Source: Neobacillus novalis NBRC 102450 (GTDB lineage Bacteria; Bacillota; Bacilli; Bacillales; Cytobacillaceae). From it: a stretch of DNA of 64,000 bases. Made by a program: the position numbers and the translations under genes. Shown here piece after piece: positions 43,988-52,469 of the stretch. The stretch is taken from the NCBI RefSeq assembly GCF_001591805.1, contig NZ_BCVP01000009.1, positions 62,001 through 126,000 of the forward strand. The letters run 5' to 3'. Position 1 is the first letter of the stretch, and each line of letters begins with the position of its first letter. The notes under the pieces are model-generated. The model saw only the letters and a program-made list of their open reading frames with translations. It was not told the origin of the DNA and did no database searches.

Positions 43988-45140
43988 TGATACGGAAAAG
44001 ATTGATATTAAACTAGCTTCACTGCCCAAACCCAGCTTGAATAATGATAGAAAACAGGAGATCAAACATACTCTGGCGGAAAAGATGTCAGAAGACCCTA
44101 AAGTCAAAAATCAAGCAAAAATAATGGATAAAGTGATTGTGAAAATGGCAGGTGCAGCCGCCATCGCACTGTTTTTGCTGTTAGCATTTATCCCTATGTT
44201 TCAAAATGAAGGATCCAATGAAAAAAATGGGATAACGAGAATAACGGATCATGACACAAAAGAGACCGAAGAAACTGTGATATCCAATGGCTTTAAGATT
44301 GTTAATCACCTGTACGATAATATGGATCGAGGACATCATGATTATCATGGTGAAGTTGTAGTGGACGAAAATGCATACGCCAAAAAGGCGCCAACCCGGG
44401 GGGATATTGTATATTATCAAACCCCTGAATTTACCTATGATAAAAATCAGGATTTGAATCCAAGTGAGTTTGAAATAGCAAGAATAGTTGGAATGCCTGG
44501 GGAAAAGATTGAAATAAAACATGGACAGGTTTATATCAATGGTGCATTGCTTGATACTTTTTACGGCAGGGAGTCTCATACAGGAAAATTGGTTAAAAAC
44601 AGCAATGTTGAACTAAAAGAGGTCAAAATCCCCGAGGGGCATTATTTTATTCTTGGTGATAACTGGTGGCGAAGTATTGACAGTGCCATCTTTGGACCAC
44701 TCAAGACTCAGTTGATTAAGGGAAAAGTATTAGGAGTAGAAAATGATACTGTCCCTTTTGAAAATAGCCAAGGTCATGTAAAAATTGATTTTGTAAAAAC
44801 AGGTATGATTGATTTTCAAGTAAGTGCAGAGGGATTAAATCCAAATGAACAATATACTATTTCTCTTCATAATAACGGTGGCGGCGTAACCTTCGGACCA
44901 AAAGAAAACGTTAAAATCCAAGCGGGAGAAATAGTTGGAGAAGTTACCTTTCAACCAAATTCCGCAGGAGTTCTAGAGGTTTCCATGATGAACCCAGTGA
45001 GAATAGTAGAAGATAAAGGAGAAATAACAATTAATATCAAATCTGAAATGAAGATAAAGGAAATCATAACATCGGAACCATTCGAAATATTGATTGGAAA
45101 AGCAGATGACCTTGATATTACCGTTGATTTTAATAGTTAA
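43977..45140 (+). CDS. Putative anti-sigma factor with a signal-peptidase-I-like extracytoplasmic domain lacking the Ser/Lys dyad
   Basis: The 387-residue protein has a charged cytosolic N-terminus (1-54), one TM helix at about 55-75, and a domain at 100-255 following type I signal peptidase order. Box B is LYDNMDRGHHDYHGEVVVDE (Asn115 at the catalytic Ser position), box C RGDIVYYQTP, box D FEIARIVGMPGEKIEIKHGQ (Ala168 at the catalytic Lys position), and box E ILGDNWWRSIDSAIFGPL (227-241). The C-terminal 260-387 part is beta-rich and unrecognised. Membrane topology and the 11-bp overlap with the ECF gene indicate an anti-sigma or sensor role. Both catalytic residues are missing, so peptidase activity is unlikely. 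Confidence 0.8.
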   Translation: MRNNDTEKIDIKLASLPKPSLNNDRKQEIKHTLAEKMSEDPKVKNQAKIMDKVIVKMAGAAAIALFLLLAFIPMFQNEGSNEKNGITRITDHDTKETEETVISNGFKIVNHLYDNMDRGHHDYHGEVVVDENAYAKKAPTRGDIVYYQTPEFTYDKNQDLNPSEFEIARIVGMPGEKIEIKHGQVYINGALLDTFYGRESHTGKLVKNSNVELKEVKIPEGHYFILGDNWWRSIDSAIFGPLKTQLIKGKVLGVENDTVPFENSQGHVKIDFVKTGMIDFQVSAEGLNPNEQYTISLHNNGGGVTFGPKENVKIQAGEIVGEVTFQPNSAGVLEVSMMNPVRIVEDKGEITINIKSEMKIKEIITSEPFEILIGKADDLDITVDFNS

Positions 45141-45319
45141 TGAGGGTGTCATAATGAGGGTGTCAGGCACCATGTGAAAAAATCTAATGGGTTCCGTTTC
45201 GAACTTGTGATACGGTTCACCGTAACACATCAAAATGAATTTTTTTGCATTTATGAACTAAAACTCACTCCCTTTTAAATAAGATGTCTTGTCTTTTATC
45301 GAGTAACCAGCAAAAGTAA

Positions 45320-45508
45320 AATAAGCGGAGATTTTCCGGGTAGATGCAGATTAGAGCTCGTTTCGGGGGAAATAAGGGGAGATTTTCCGATTATGCCAAG
45401 CAAAATCCCTCATTTTCGAATTTTTCGAGTCAATAGGCGGAATCTCTCCGTCTATTTAAGCATTTTTAAATAATAATTACTCATTAAGCGGAATTTTTCC
45501 GTCTATTT
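45320..45508. repeat. Array D: second copy of the four-motif CGGAGATTTTCCG array, spacing 51/61/51
   Basis: Motif starts are 45324 (AGCGGAGATTTTCCG), 45375 (AGGGGAGATTTTCCG), 45436 (GGCGGAATCTCTCCG) and 45487 (AGCGGAATTTTTCCG). The last two are followed by TCTATTT and fold back on AATARGCGGA. GCAAAATCC occurs between motifs 2 and 3 in both this array and array C. Confidence 0.82.
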
Positions 45509-45672
45509 ATAGAATCGAGTGCTTAACCTGATCCCCCAACTGATAAATTCAGACCCTCTTGATCCTAGATGCGAGAATCAGCAGCTTTTTATCGTCCAGC
45601 TAATAAAGATCAATAAAATTGGTACTCAAAACGGCAGTGCAAATGACAGAAGTTTTGACCCTCTTTTTTAAT

Positions 45673-45692
45673 TGTACAATACTTATTGTACA
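45673..45692. promoter_or_regulatory. 20-bp palindrome inside the 705-bp block
   Basis: TGTACAATACTTATTGTACA has perfect 9-bp arms and a 2-base spacer, typical of a dimeric repressor site. It lies 212 bases before the response-regulator gene; -10-like sequence nearby is ambiguous. Confidence 0.45.
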
Positions 45693-45903
45693 TCATAATA
45701 ATGATGTCAATTGCTATGTCAAAGTTAATAGAATTTCGTAGAAACCTTGATAAATTAAGAAAAAGACGTATGCCAATTCATACGTCAATTCTTGTGTCTT
45801 TTAATAACAAAAACACCCGAAAACGGAACCCTTTAGAAAAATACACATGGTGCCTGACACCCTTTAATGCTGATATAATGACGATAGAGAAAGGCGGGAT
45901 ACG

Positions 45904-46590
45904 ATGATGAAAATTTTGCTTGTGGAAGATGATAAAACAATCGCCGCTGGGCTTGAATATTCACTGCAGCAGGATCAGTTTGCCACTATTCTTTGCCATG
46001 ATGCAGCTTCAGCAAAAAAGGTGATAGCTGATGAAATCGAACAATTCGCGTTATGTTTATTTGATTTATCCCTGCCGGATGGGAGCGGCTATGAGTTGTG
46101 TCAGCTTGTGAAGGAGCGGAGCGATATACCCGTCATTTTTCTGACGGCGATTGATGATGAGGTCAATGTCGTTATGGGGCTAGACATGGGCGCAGATGAT
46201 TATATTACTAAGCCGTTTCGAATTCGAGAGTTAATCTCAAGAATCAAAACAGTATTGAGACGCTATCAAAAACAAACGGTGACAAAAGCGACAATAGAAA
46301 TAGAAAATGTCCGAATTAATACGCTTGAAGGTAAGGTGTATAAAAATGGCGAAGAAGTTTTATTGACTGCTTTAGAATATCGATTATTCCTCATTTTTGC
46401 CAACCATATTGGACAGGTTCTCTCTCGAAATCAGCTTTTGGAGCGAATTTGGGATGTGGCGGGAGACTTCGTGAATGATAATACCTTAACGGTTTACATA
46501 AAAAGACTGCGGGAAAAGTTAGAGGATAACCCACAACATCCGCAGATTATTAAAACAATGCGTGGTTTAGGCTACAAGGTCGGTGATTAG
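45904..46590 (+). CDS. OmpR-family response regulator
   Basis: The 228-residue regulator has a receiver domain at 1-120 (acidic pocket VEDD, phosphoacceptor Asp54 in CLFDLSLPDGSG, Lys in YITKPF) and an OmpR winged-helix DNA-binding domain at 130-228 (LLTALEYRLFLIFANHIGQVLSRNQLLERIWD, TVYIKRLREKLEDNPQHPQIIKTMRGLGYKV). AAAGGCGGG precedes the first of two adjacent ATGs. It is followed after one base by the sensor kinase gene and then an ABC exporter, the layout of antimicrobial-peptide-responsive modules. Confidence 0.93.
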   Translation: MMKILLVEDDKTIAAGLEYSLQQDQFATILCHDAASAKKVIADEIEQFALCLFDLSLPDGSGYELCQLVKERSDIPVIFLTAIDDEVNVVMGLDMGADDYITKPFRIRELISRIKTVLRRYQKQTVTKATIEIENVRINTLEGKVYKNGEEVLLTALEYRLFLIFANHIGQVLSRNQLLERIWDVAGDFVNDNTLTVYIKRLREKLEDNPQHPQIIKTMRGLGYKVGD

Positions 46591-46591
46591 T

Positions 46592-47587
46592 ATGCTCCGA
46601 AATCGCGAGGTTCAAATCCTCTTATTAACAATGTGTTTGCTTAATTTTACCGCCATCATAGCAGCGGCTTTTTTTTCGCTCGCTGCCACGGTACTTGTTT
46701 TTACCATCTCTGCCTTGTTAATTGGTTGCAGCTGGATATTTACAAGCTGGCGATATCGTGAAATCGAAAAGCTGTCCAGCTATTTACGGCAAATTAGCGG
46801 CGGCGATTATTCGCTTGATGTCCGTGATAATCACGAAGGTGAGCTAAGTATTTTAAAAAACAATATTTATAAGGTGACTATCATGCTATCGGAACAGCGC
46901 TCCCTTTTACAGCAAGATAAAATTAAACTCACCAATGCAATTTCTGATATCTCTCATCAGCTGAAAACTCCGCTTACTTCAATGCTGATGATGGCCGATT
47001 TGTTAAGCGATGCCAATCTGCCCGCTGCAAAAAGAACGGAATTTACCCACAATATTCGCATTCAACTTGAACGGATTGAGTGGCTTGTCTCTTCTTTATT
47101 AAAGCTTTCAAAAATTGACGCCGGAACGGTGCATTTTAAAGAAGATGTGATATTGGTGAAAAGGTTGCTGCAAAAAGCGTTAGAACCGGTTCTGATTCCG
47201 ATGGACATTAAAGAACAAAACGTTTTGATTGACGGTGATGATAGAGTCTCTTTTGTTGGCGACCTAAATTGGACGGCTGAGGCCGTAATAAATATATTGA
47301 AAAACTGTGTTGAGCATACTCAAGAAGGCGGGAGGATTACCATTTCATTTTCAGAAAATGCTTTGTTTACGGAAATTGTCATAACAGATAACGGAAAAGG
47401 GATCGCCAAGGAAGATCTCCCGTATATTTTTAAACGTTTTTACAAAGGAAAGAATGCCGGTGAGGATAGCATCGGCATCGGGCTTGCAATGGCACATAGC
47501 ATCATTACCAGCCAAAATGGCGTTATCGATGTTAAAAGTAAGAACGGCGAGGGCACCCAGTTTCGGATTAAGTTTATAAGCAGGTAA
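46592..47587 (+). CDS. Sensor histidine kinase
   Basis: The 331-residue kinase has two closely spaced N-terminal TM helices (about 8-27 and 31-50) with almost no external loop, a HAMP-like linker, a HisKA domain with His122 in ISDISHQLKTPLTSML, and an HATPase_c domain (N box NILKNCVEHT, G1 ITDNGKGIAKEDLPYIFKRFYKG, G2 GIGLAMAHSI). The loop-free sensor is typical of intramembrane-sensing kinases that take their signal from a partner transporter. The start at 46592 lies one base after the regulator stop. Confidence 0.92.
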   Translation: MLRNREVQILLLTMCLLNFTAIIAAAFFSLAATVLVFTISALLIGCSWIFTSWRYREIEKLSSYLRQISGGDYSLDVRDNHEGELSILKNNIYKVTIMLSEQRSLLQQDKIKLTNAISDISHQLKTPLTSMLMMADLLSDANLPAAKRTEFTHNIRIQLERIEWLVSSLLKLSKIDAGTVHFKEDVILVKRLLQKALEPVLIPMDIKEQNVLIDGDDRVSFVGDLNWTAEAVINILKNCVEHTQEGGRITISFSENALFTEIVITDNGKGIAKEDLPYIFKRFYKGKNAGEDSIGIGLAMAHSIITSQNGVIDVKSKNGEGTQFRIKFISR

Positions 47588-47596
47588 TTTAACGTG

Positions 47597-47657
47597 TTCG
47601 CCAGTAATGTTTCGTTTTCCGCCAGTAAGCCTCTGCTTTGCGCCAGTAACCTCAACC
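47597..47657. repeat. Array E: three TTCGCCAGTAA units, 21 bp apart
   Basis: Aligned CGCCAGTAA cores start at 47599, 47620 and 47641. The intervening 12 bases are variable. A looser AACGCCACTTTA at about 47693 may be a further degraded copy. It fills the gap between the kinase and the ABC operon. Confidence 0.72.
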
Positions 47658-47745
47658 TTTCTCTATGTTGTAGTACGCTTTTACTGTCGGATAACGCCAC
47701 TTTATTGACGTAGTGTTGCCTTTTTTGCTTTGAAAAAAAGCATTA

Positions 47746-47774
47746 AGTGACAAAACTGTCATTTTACAGTCACT
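47746..47774 (+). promoter_or_regulatory. Candidate response-regulator site upstream of the ABC exporter
   Basis: AGTGAC (47746) and GTCACT (47769) are inverted; ACTGTCATTTTACAGT is nested inside, and AAGTCATTTTA repeats the inner half downstream. The position, about 60-90 bases before the ATPase gene, fits activation by the upstream two-component system. Confidence 0.45.
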
Positions 47775-47836
47775 GGAAAGTCATTTTAAACAGATAAACT
47801 ATGAACAACAGCAAAAAGCATGGAGGTTTTACTAAA

Positions 47837-48520
47837 ATGGAAATTTTAAAAATAGAAAATCTGTCTAAAGTGTACGGAAAAGGTGAAACGGCGGTAACAG
47901 CACTTGATAATGTTTCTTTTTCGGTGAAAAAAGGTGAGTTTGTCGCGATTATCGGACCGTCCGGCTCGGGGAAATCGACGCTGCTGCATATGCTTGGCGG
48001 TGTTGACCGGCCAACGAGCGGAAAAGTGCTCGTTGACAATACTGATATCTACAACCTAAATGAAACACAACTGGCGATATTTAGACGCAGGCAAATTGGC
48101 TTGATTTATCAATTTTATAACCTAATTCCGGTTCTAACAGTTGAAGAGAATATTACCCTGCCAATCCTCCTTGATGAACATAAGGTTGACCAAAAGCAAT
48201 TTGACGATATCGTCAAGATTCTCAATCTGCATAGCCGCCTAAACCACCTGCCTAATCAGCTTTCTGGCGGGCAGCAGCAGCGTGTTTCCATCGGCCGGGC
48301 ATTGATTAGTAACCCTGCAATCATGCTCGCTGACGAACCAACCGGTAATCTAGATAGTAAAAATAGCGGTGAAATTATCGACCTGTTAAAAATGTTCAAT
48401 AAAACCTTTAATCAAACGCTGTTAGTCATTACCCATGATGAACGGATTGCCCTGCAAGCGGACAGAGTAATTGTGATTGAAGATGGAAGGATTGCCAAGG
48501 ACGAGGTGATTCGCCCGTGA
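47837..48520 (+). CDS. ABC transporter ATPase (LolD/MacB-type)
   Basis: The 227-residue ATPase shows Walker [11 protein letters not shown] loop [16 protein letters not shown], signature LSGGQQQR, Walker [13 protein letters not shown] and the H-loop VITHDE. The start at 47837 (MEILKIENL) follows GGAGG; the upstream ATG lacks a site. It pairs with the permease at 48517 through a 4-bp overlap (GTGA). The pair probably exports or detoxifies a peptide antibiotic sensed by the upstream two-component system. Confidence 0.93.
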   Translation: MEILKIENLSKVYGKGETAVTALDNVSFSVKKGEFVAIIGPSGSGKSTLLHMLGGVDRPTSGKVLVDNTDIYNLNETQLAIFRRRQIGLIYQFYNLIPVLTVEENITLPILLDEHKVDQKQFDDIVKILNLHSRLNHLPNQLSGGQQQRVSIGRALISNPAIMLADEPTGNLDSKNSGEIIDLLKMFNKTFNQTLLVITHDERIALQADRVIVIEDGRIAKDEVIRP

Positions 48521-51114
48521 ATATCGTCAATAAATTAACTGTTCGTCATCTGAAGCAAAACAAACGACGAACGCTTGTGACCATCATCGGCGTCATTATC
48601 TCTGTTGCCATGGTGATGGCAGTGGCAACCCTGGCGGTCTCCTTTATGGACCTCATGCAACGACAGTCAATCGCCACTGATGGGGAATGGCATGTCCTAT
48701 ATAAGGATGTGAACAAAGCCCAGCTTGAAGCAATTAAAAACGACGAAGCCACCAAAAAGGTCGTTATTTCACGAGACCGTGGCTATGCCCTATTAGAAGG
48801 TGGACAAAATGAAAGCAAGCCCTACCTATTTATCAAGGAGTATAACGCCCAAGGATTTAAGCAGTTTCCGATTGAATTGAGTAGTGGGCGGCTGCCAAAA
48901 GCGAATGATGAGGTTGTTCTTTCCGAGCATATTGCTACGAACGCCAAGGTAGAACATAAGATTGGTGATCGTATAACCCTAGATGTTGGGGAACGTACAA
49001 TTACCGGTGATGAGGGCAATGTACTTGGACAAGCGGAACCATTACAAACGGAGGACGGGAAAACGTCAGAAAGTGTGACAAATAAAACAACGGCAAACTA
49101 CACGGTCGTTGGCTTTATCAAACGACCGACATGGGAACCAACATGGGCGCCGGGGTATACAATCATCAGTTATCTAGACGAAAGCATGATTGGGGCAAAC
49201 AATCCAGTCAATGCGACCGTTGTTTTAAAAAAGATCCAAAGCACTTTATTCGATCACGCAAAGCAATTAGCCAAGAAAAATAAAATAGAATCACCCCAAT
49301 TTAATAGTGATTTATTGCGCTATTATGGTGTAACAAATAACGACAACCTGCACAGCATGCTTTATTCATTATCAGCCATCATAATGGCGGTCATTATCGT
49401 TGGTTCCGTTTCGTTAATCTATAATACCTTCGCGATTTCCGTCTCCGAACGGTCACGTCATCTAGGGATGCTAGCAAGTGTTGGAGCAACGAAAAGACAG
49501 AAGCGGAACTCGGTATTCTTTGAAGGAATTATCATTGGCTTGATTAGTATCCCGATTGGAATTATTGCCGGCCTGGTTGGAATCGGGATTACCTTTTGGG
49601 CGATTAACTCCATTATTCAAGGGGCATTAGGGATGACGGAAAAATTAACGGTGACGGTCACGCCATTTTCAATTTTGATTGCCTGTGCGGTTTCGATGGT
49701 GACAATCTTCATCTCCACCTATCTGCCAGCAATAAAGGCATCTAGAATATCGGCCATTGATGCGATTCGCCAAACAACCGAGGTTAAGCTTACTGGTAAA
49801 TCAGTGAAGACGTCAAAGTTCGTTCGCAAACTATTTGGAATCGAAGCGGAAATCGGCTTGAAAAATTTAAAAAGAAACAAACGCAAGTACCAAGCAACCG
49901 TATTCTCACTTGTGATTAGTATCGTGCTCTTTTTAGCAGTCTCATTTTTTACAGACAATTTGAAAAAATCGCTTGTGCTCTCACAGGATGGAATAAGTTA
50001 TGATATATCTGTATCTGTGAGCGGTAAAATAACAGACTCAGATATTCGAATGCTGAAATCATTTTCTTCCCTTGTGGATGTAACGGAATCTAGTGTGGTA
50101 AATGAACTAAATATGAATACTTGGATAGACGAAGCATCGCTTGCTGATGAATTGCAAAAAATGGTGAAGCAGGATAAGAGTGTACTTGTGGACGGAAAAT
50201 ATCCTTATTATGTTAAAATTCACTCTTTAAATGAGCAAAATCTAAAGACTTATGCAAAAACCGTTGGTATAGATTATGATAAACTGACAACAAAAGAAGA
50301 TCTAGCTGGAATAGTAATTGACACCATTCCATATGAGGATATGGAAGCAGGAAAATATGTTGAAACGAAGGCCATTCATACGAAAGTTGGCAACACAATC
50401 GATTTAACCTATACAGATCCGGAAACAGAAAAAGAAGTCCTTTCTAATACAGTGAAAATTGCCGCATTAACCAATCAATTTCCGATGGGATTCTCTCCGG
50501 TAGAGATCGGCGGATTGAACATTATCGTCTCAGAACAAGTCATGAACCAACTGGTAAACGAAAAGGTGAATGATAGGACCCAGACATTACTTTACCTCAA
50601 AAGTAAGGATCCAATGAAAACTCAGCAGGAAATCGAAGAAATAAAAGACAACAAGATGTATGTTCAGAATGTATATCAGGGCAGACAGCAGGATGAACAA
50701 ATGATTATGTTAATGTCGGTCTTTACGTATGGATTTATTGCGCTGATTACAGCGATATCGATAGCGAATATTTTCAATACGATTTCGACCTCAATTGCCC
50801 TCAGAAAACGGGAATTTGCGATGTTGAAATCCGTGGGGATGACACCAAAAGGCTTTAACAAAATGATCAATTATGAAAGTATTTTTTATGGCATCAAGTC
50901 GTTGCTTTACGGACTTCCCATCAGCATTGCCGTGATGTATTTGATTCACAAGGCATTGATGAACAGCTTTCGTTATGGCTTCACCCTTCCGTGGATCAGC
51001 ATGATTTGCGTGATTGCCGCCGTATTTATCATCGTAGGTTCCGCCATGCTCTACTCCAGCGCAAAAGTAAAAAAAGAAAACATCATTGACGCACTAAAGC
51101 AGGAGAGCATATAA
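48517..51114 (+). CDS. ABC transporter permease with two FtsX domains
   Basis: The 865-residue permease has TM1 at about 20-43, a large extracellular domain to about 285, three TM helices and an FtsX domain (LIYNTFAISVSERSRHLGMLASVGATKRQKRNSVFFEGIIIGLISIPIG). A second copy of this plan follows from about 455 (GLKNLKRNKRKYQATVFSLVISIVLFLAVSFF, then NIFNTISTSIALRKREFAMLKSVGMTPKGFNKMINYESIFYG). GTG start after GAGGTG. It is longer than BceB-type permeases (about 650) and closer to two-domain SalY/MacB-like exporters. Substrate unknown. Confidence 0.9.
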   Translation: MNIVNKLTVRHLKQNKRRTLVTIIGVIISVAMVMAVATLAVSFMDLMQRQSIATDGEWHVLYKDVNKAQLEAIKNDEATKKVVISRDRGYALLEGGQNESKPYLFIKEYNAQGFKQFPIELSSGRLPKANDEVVLSEHIATNAKVEHKIGDRITLDVGERTITGDEGNVLGQAEPLQTEDGKTSESVTNKTTANYTVVGFIKRPTWEPTWAPGYTIISYLDESMIGANNPVNATVVLKKIQSTLFDHAKQLAKKNKIESPQFNSDLLRYYGVTNNDNLHSMLYSLSAIIMAVIIVGSVSLIYNTFAISVSERSRHLGMLASVGATKRQKRNSVFFEGIIIGLISIPIGIIAGLVGIGITFWAINSIIQGALGMTEKLTVTVTPFSILIACAVSMVTIFISTYLPAIKASRISAIDAIRQTTEVKLTGKSVKTSKFVRKLFGIEAEIGLKNLKRNKRKYQATVFSLVISIVLFLAVSFFTDNLKKSLVLSQDGISYDISVSVSGKITDSDIRMLKSFSSLVDVTESSVVNELNMNTWIDEASLADELQKMVKQDKSVLVDGKYPYYVKIHSLNEQNLKTYAKTVGIDYDKLTTKEDLAGIVIDTIPYEDMEAGKYVETKAIHTKVGNTIDLTYTDPETEKEVLSNTVKIAALTNQFPMGFSPVEIGGLNIIVSEQVMNQLVNEKVNDRTQTLLYLKSKDPMKTQQEIEEIKDNKMYVQNVYQGRQQDEQMIMLMSVFTYGFIALITAISIANIFNTISTSIALRKREFAMLKSVGMTPKGFNKMINYESIFYGIKSLLYGLPISIAVMYLIHKALMNSFRYGFTLPWISMICVIAAVFIIVGSAMLYSSAKVKKENIIDALKQESI

Positions 51115-51118
51115 AAAC

Positions 51119-51163
51119 GGGTGTCAGGCATCATGTGAATATTTCACGTGGTGCCTGACATCT
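51119..51163. repeat. Compact palindromic GGTGTCAGGCAYC repeat acting as terminator
   Basis: GGGTGTCAGGCATCATGTGAA and TTCACGTGGTGCCTGACA form a long stem starting five bases after the permease stop, followed by TCTATCTTTTTT. It probably ends the ABC operon transcript. A 22-codon open stretch on the minus strand (51175-51250) resembles a gene tail but cannot be assigned. Confidence 0.75.
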
Positions 51164-51396
51164 ATCTTTTTTAGTTTCTCCATTGTTCAGCTGTTAAAAG
51201 AGGATGCATGAAGGTGTCTTTCACTGCTTTGGCGAATTTAATAGTAAAACTGAGAAATGTAGTGGGTTTCTTGACAATATCTAACAAGATTAGGCAAAAA
51301 GAATCTATGCCAAGACTGGTTCCGCCATGCAATTTTTAATAGAAGTTTTAGAGATTTATAAAGGGATTAACAATCGATAAATGCTGAGGTGTTAGA

Positions 51397-51906
51397 ATGA
51401 AGATTAGAAAAGCCGTGTTAGCTGATGCCAATGGAATCGCTAAAGTTCATGTTGATAGTTGGAGAACTACCTATACCAATATTGTTCCAGACGAATATTT
51501 AAACAAACTTTCCTATGAAAGCCGTGAGCAGTTATGGCAGGACAACATTCCTAATGGTGGTGTCTATGTTGCGGAAACCAAGGCAGGGGATATTGTTGGA
51601 TTTTCGTCTGGTGGCAAGGAGAGAACGGGCAAATATCACGATTACGCAGGCGAGTTATATGCCATTTATATTTTAAAGGAATACCAAGGAAACGGACTTG
51701 GAAAATTATTGGTGAAACCAGTCATAGCAGAACTGCTGCAGGAAAATATCTCAAACATGTTGGTTCTAGTGCTTGAAGATAATAGCTCTCGCTTTTTTTA
51801 TGAGGCCCTTGGAGGTAAAAAAATCCATACCATAGAAGTGGGATTTGCCGGGGAAAAACTAAATGAACTTGTGTATGGGCTGGAGGATATAAGGAATATC
51901 CTTTAA
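51397..51906 (+). CDS. GNAT-family N-acetyltransferase
   Basis: The 169-residue acetyltransferase has an N-terminal MKIRKAVLADANGIAKVHVDSWRTTYTNIVPDEYLNKL, characteristic of a common Bacillus GNAT group. The AcCoA loop is in LYAIYILKEYQGNGLGKLLVKPVI and the C-terminal motif in LEDNSSRFFYEALGGKKI. GAGGTG precedes the ATG. It is first of three consecutive genes (GNAT, GNAT, VOC). Confidence 0.88.
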   Translation: MKIRKAVLADANGIAKVHVDSWRTTYTNIVPDEYLNKLSYESREQLWQDNIPNGGVYVAETKAGDIVGFSSGGKERTGKYHDYAGELYAIYILKEYQGNGLGKLLVKPVIAELLQENISNMLVLVLEDNSSRFFYEALGGKKIHTIEVGFAGEKLNELVYGLEDIRNIL

Positions 51907-51929
51907 GGAGTAAAAGGGGGAAATAGGCC

Positions 51930-52469
51930 ATGGTTATTAGAGAGATAAAAGTCTCAGATGCAGAAAACTTAGTGCGCCTTATTCTGCAAGTTGAGGCAGA
52001 ATCAAAATTTATGCTGATGGAAGCTGGAGAAAGACAAGTAACCCCTGAACAGCAAAAGATTAGAATAGAGAATATGATAAAAAGTGAAAACTCTACTATA
52101 TTCGTTGCAGAAAAAGACAACACCTTGATTGGATATTTGTTTGCAATAGGCGGTACTGTAAGAAGAACCAAACATTCAGCCTATATCGTTGTTGGAATTC
52201 TAAAGGATTATCGAGGAAAAAGCATTGGAACAAAGCTATTCACGAAACTAGAAGAATGGGCGATTGGACGGAAAATCCACCGTTTAGAGCTGACCGTTGT
52301 AGCTCGGAACGAAGCCGGTCTGGCGTTGTATAAAAAAATGGGATTTGAGATTGAGGGGATAAAAAGACATTCCCTTTTAATAGCAGGCGAGTATACGGAT
52401 GAATACTATATGGCAAAACTTTTAGCGATACAAGTAAGATTAAATGGACAAGGAGAAAAATCACTATGA
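51930..52469 (+). CDS. GNAT-family N-acetyltransferase
   Basis: The 179-residue acetyltransferase belongs to the RimI-like/YnaD-like group: VIREIKVSDAENLVRLILQVEAESKFMLMEAGER, SAYIVVGILKDYRGKSIGTKLFTKLEEWA (AcCoA loop RGKSIG) and LTVVARNEAGLALYKKMGFEIEGIKRHSLLIAGEYTDEYYMAKLL. Many relatives act on small amines or ribosomal proteins; the substrate is not inferable. It overlaps the VOC gene by 4 bases. Confidence 0.88.
   Translation: MVIREIKVSDAENLVRLILQVEAESKFMLMEAGERQVTPEQQKIRIENMIKSENSTIFVAEKDNTLIGYLFAIGGTVRRTKHSAYIVVGILKDYRGKSIGTKLFTKLEEWAIGRKIHRLELTVVARNEAGLALYKKMGFEIEGIKRHSLLIAGEYTDEYYMAKLLAIQVRLNGQGEKSL

Larger units (their letters stand above)
45158..45862. mobile_element. 705-bp block bounded by ~45-bp inverted repeats of the GGTGTCAGGCACC type
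   Basis: The left end GGGTGTCAGGCACCATGTG (45158-45176) is repeated in inverse at 45844-45862. Similarity continues inward for another 25 or so bases (TCTAATGGGTTCCGTTTCGA against TCTAAAGGGTTCCGTTTTCG). TAATG lies next to or within two bases of both ends. The block contains array D and a palindrome at 45673 but no supportable gene; an open frame at 45686-45907 has no ribosome binding site. A 13-bp tandem duplication (AATGAGGGTGTCA) precedes the left end. This looks like a non-autonomous or decayed element. Confidence 0.6.

Noticed and set aside
45686..45907. Open frame of 73 codons before the response regulator
   Set aside because: No ribosome binding site, low-complexity basic composition, and it runs across the right inverted repeat of the 705-bp block.
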